Shown: one piece after another, positions 5,654 to 6,107 of the stretch
How positions within the stretch are numbered: position 1 is the first letter of the stretch
Layout of the letters: the number at the start of each line of letters is the position of its first letter
Assembly (NCBI GenBank): GCA_946533615.1
Contig: CAMNBY010000027.1
Coordinates: 1-6,107 of the forward strand
DNA from: an uncultured Clostridia bacterium
Lineage (GTDB): Bacteria > Bacillota > Clostridia > Oscillospirales > Ruminococcaceae
DNA length: 6,107 bases
Direction of reading: 5' to 3'
Notes under the pieces: model-generated
What the model was told of the DNA's origin: nothing
Databases searched by the model: none
Seen by the model: only the letters and a program-made list of their open reading frames with translations
Position numbers and translations under genes: made by a program

Positions 5654-6070
5654 GTGGCAGCAAAAAGAAGAGATGTCAGGGAATCTGCCTTTGTTATAAC
5701 CTTTGAAGCGCTTTTCAGGGACGACACCCCCGAGGAGCTTTTCGACAACGCAAAGGAGATCGAAAATATAATACTCAACGACGAGGTCAAAAACGCCGTC
5801 CGCGGTATCATCGAAAAAAGCGAGGAGCTTGACGGCTATATCGCAAAGTACAGCAACAAGCGTGCTGTTTCAAGAATACCCAAGATCAACCTTGCTATTT
5901 TAAGGCTTGCGATCTATGAGGCGCTTTACGACGATAAGGTCCCCGTGAACGTTGCCATCAGCGAGGCCGTGATGCTTGCGGAAAAATATGCCTACGAGCA
6001 GGACATCGCGTTTATCAACGGCGTGCTTGGCTCGTTCTCAAAACAGCTGAGCGAGAACGAGAATGGCTGA
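5654..6070 (+). CDS. nusB: Transcription antitermination factor NusB
   Basis: This 138-residue all-helical protein is of normal NusB length. It starts with basic AAKRRDVRESAFVITFEAL (2-20), the usual arginine-rich N-terminus. The C-terminal half carries the family blocks RIPKINLAILRLAIYEAL (74-91), VPVNVAISEAVMLAEKYA (96-113) and FINGVLGS (120-127). NusB binds boxA RNA together with NusE/S10 and supports antitermination, chiefly on rRNA operons. The start is GTG at 5654, with AAGGA (5640-5644) 9 bases upstream. No strong promoter of its own is visible between the terminator at 5594-5618 and the gene, so it may rely on read-through or on a weak promoter. The last 8 bases overlap the next gene. 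Confidence 0.96.
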   Translation: MAAKRRDVRESAFVITFEALFRDDTPEELFDNAKEIENIILNDEVKNAVRGIIEKSEELDGYIAKYSNKRAVSRIPKINLAILRLAIYEALYDDKVPVNVAISEAVMLAEKYAYEQDIAFINGVLGSFSKQLSENENG

Positions 6071-6107
6071 GATATTAGGCATCGACACCAGTAATTATAC
6101 CACCTCC
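6063..6107 (+). CDS. Kae1/TsaD-like protein, N-terminal 15 codons (cut by window edge)
   Basis: ATG 6063 overlaps the end of nusB by 8 bases and reads MAEILGIDTSNYTTS to the edge. The 'LGIDTS' start is the first phosphate-binding strand of the ASKHA/Kae1-TsaD fold. True TsaD normally reads like LGIETSCDET here; the NYTTS version is what I recall from a clostridial TsaD paralogue (annotated O-sialoglycoprotein endopeptidase or M22 family) found beside nusB and xseA. No good ribosome binding site precedes it, so it is probably translated by coupling to nusB. Only 15 residues are visible, so the family call is likely and the function is open. Confidence 0.65.
   Translation, partial: MAEILGIDTSNYTTS

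Noticed and set aside
5698..5710. boxA-like CTTTGAA inside the start of nusB
   Set aside because: Only about seven bases match the Gram-positive boxA core and they are needed for the conserved Phe-Glu codons; chance is the simpler explanation.
1..6107. CRISPR arrays, insertion sequences, tRNA genes, phage or toxin-antitoxin genes
   Set aside because: Looked for on both strands; no spaced repeats, transposase motifs, tRNA-like sequences or such genes are seen.

Overview
The window looks like chromosome from an endospore-forming Firmicute of the clostridial type, most likely Oscillospiraceae/Ruminococcaceae (Ruminococcus-like). I infer this from the complete spoIIIAA-AH operon, the strong AGGAGG-type ribosome binding sites, the AT-rich promoters beside fairly GC-rich genes, and the order spoIIIA - Asp23/Gls24 family gene - nusB - Kae1/TsaD-like gene. 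The genus is a guess from style and gene order; no rRNA or other marker is present.

Layout. Bases 1-220 (minus strand) hold the first 73 codons of a MoxR-family AAA+ ATPase running off the left edge. Bases 221-415 are a divergent intergenic region with a good vegetative (SigA-type) promoter for moxR and a candidate SigE-type promoter for the sporulation operon. Bases 416-5081 are eight tightly packed plus-strand genes, spoIIIAA, AB, AC, AD, AE, AF, AG and AH, with ATGA/GTGA overlaps or gaps of only a few bases, so they form one transcription unit with translational coupling. Bases 5082-5232 are AT-rich, lack a convincing terminator, and carry a well-formed SigA-type promoter (extended -10, 17-base spacer) followed by an inverted repeat at the predicted transcript start. 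Bases 5233-5586 encode an Asp23/Gls24 (YqhY-like) protein, followed by a strong hairpin with a short T-run (5594-5618). nusB follows at 5654-6070. The first 15 codons of a Kae1/TsaD-like protein overlap its end and run off the right edge.

How the genes work together. SpoIIIAA-AH build the mother-cell half of the SpoIIIA-SpoIIQ channel ('feeding tube') that links mother cell and forespore after engulfment. AA is the cytoplasmic ATPase; AB, AC, AD and AE are membrane-embedded parts; AF, AG and AH have one or two N-terminal membrane anchors and a soluble ring-building domain. The downstream genes are housekeeping: an Asp23 family protein (linked in Bacillus to control of acetyl-CoA carboxylase), the antitermination factor NusB, and a TsaD paralogue.

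This is a recognisable core region, and I see no clearly undescribed system. The points most worth a second look are the SigE-like promoter, the compact AF/AG/AH ring proteins, the hairpin between the Asp23 gene and nusB, the inverted repeat at the Asp23 transcript start, and the non-canonical TsaD-like N-terminus at the right edge.
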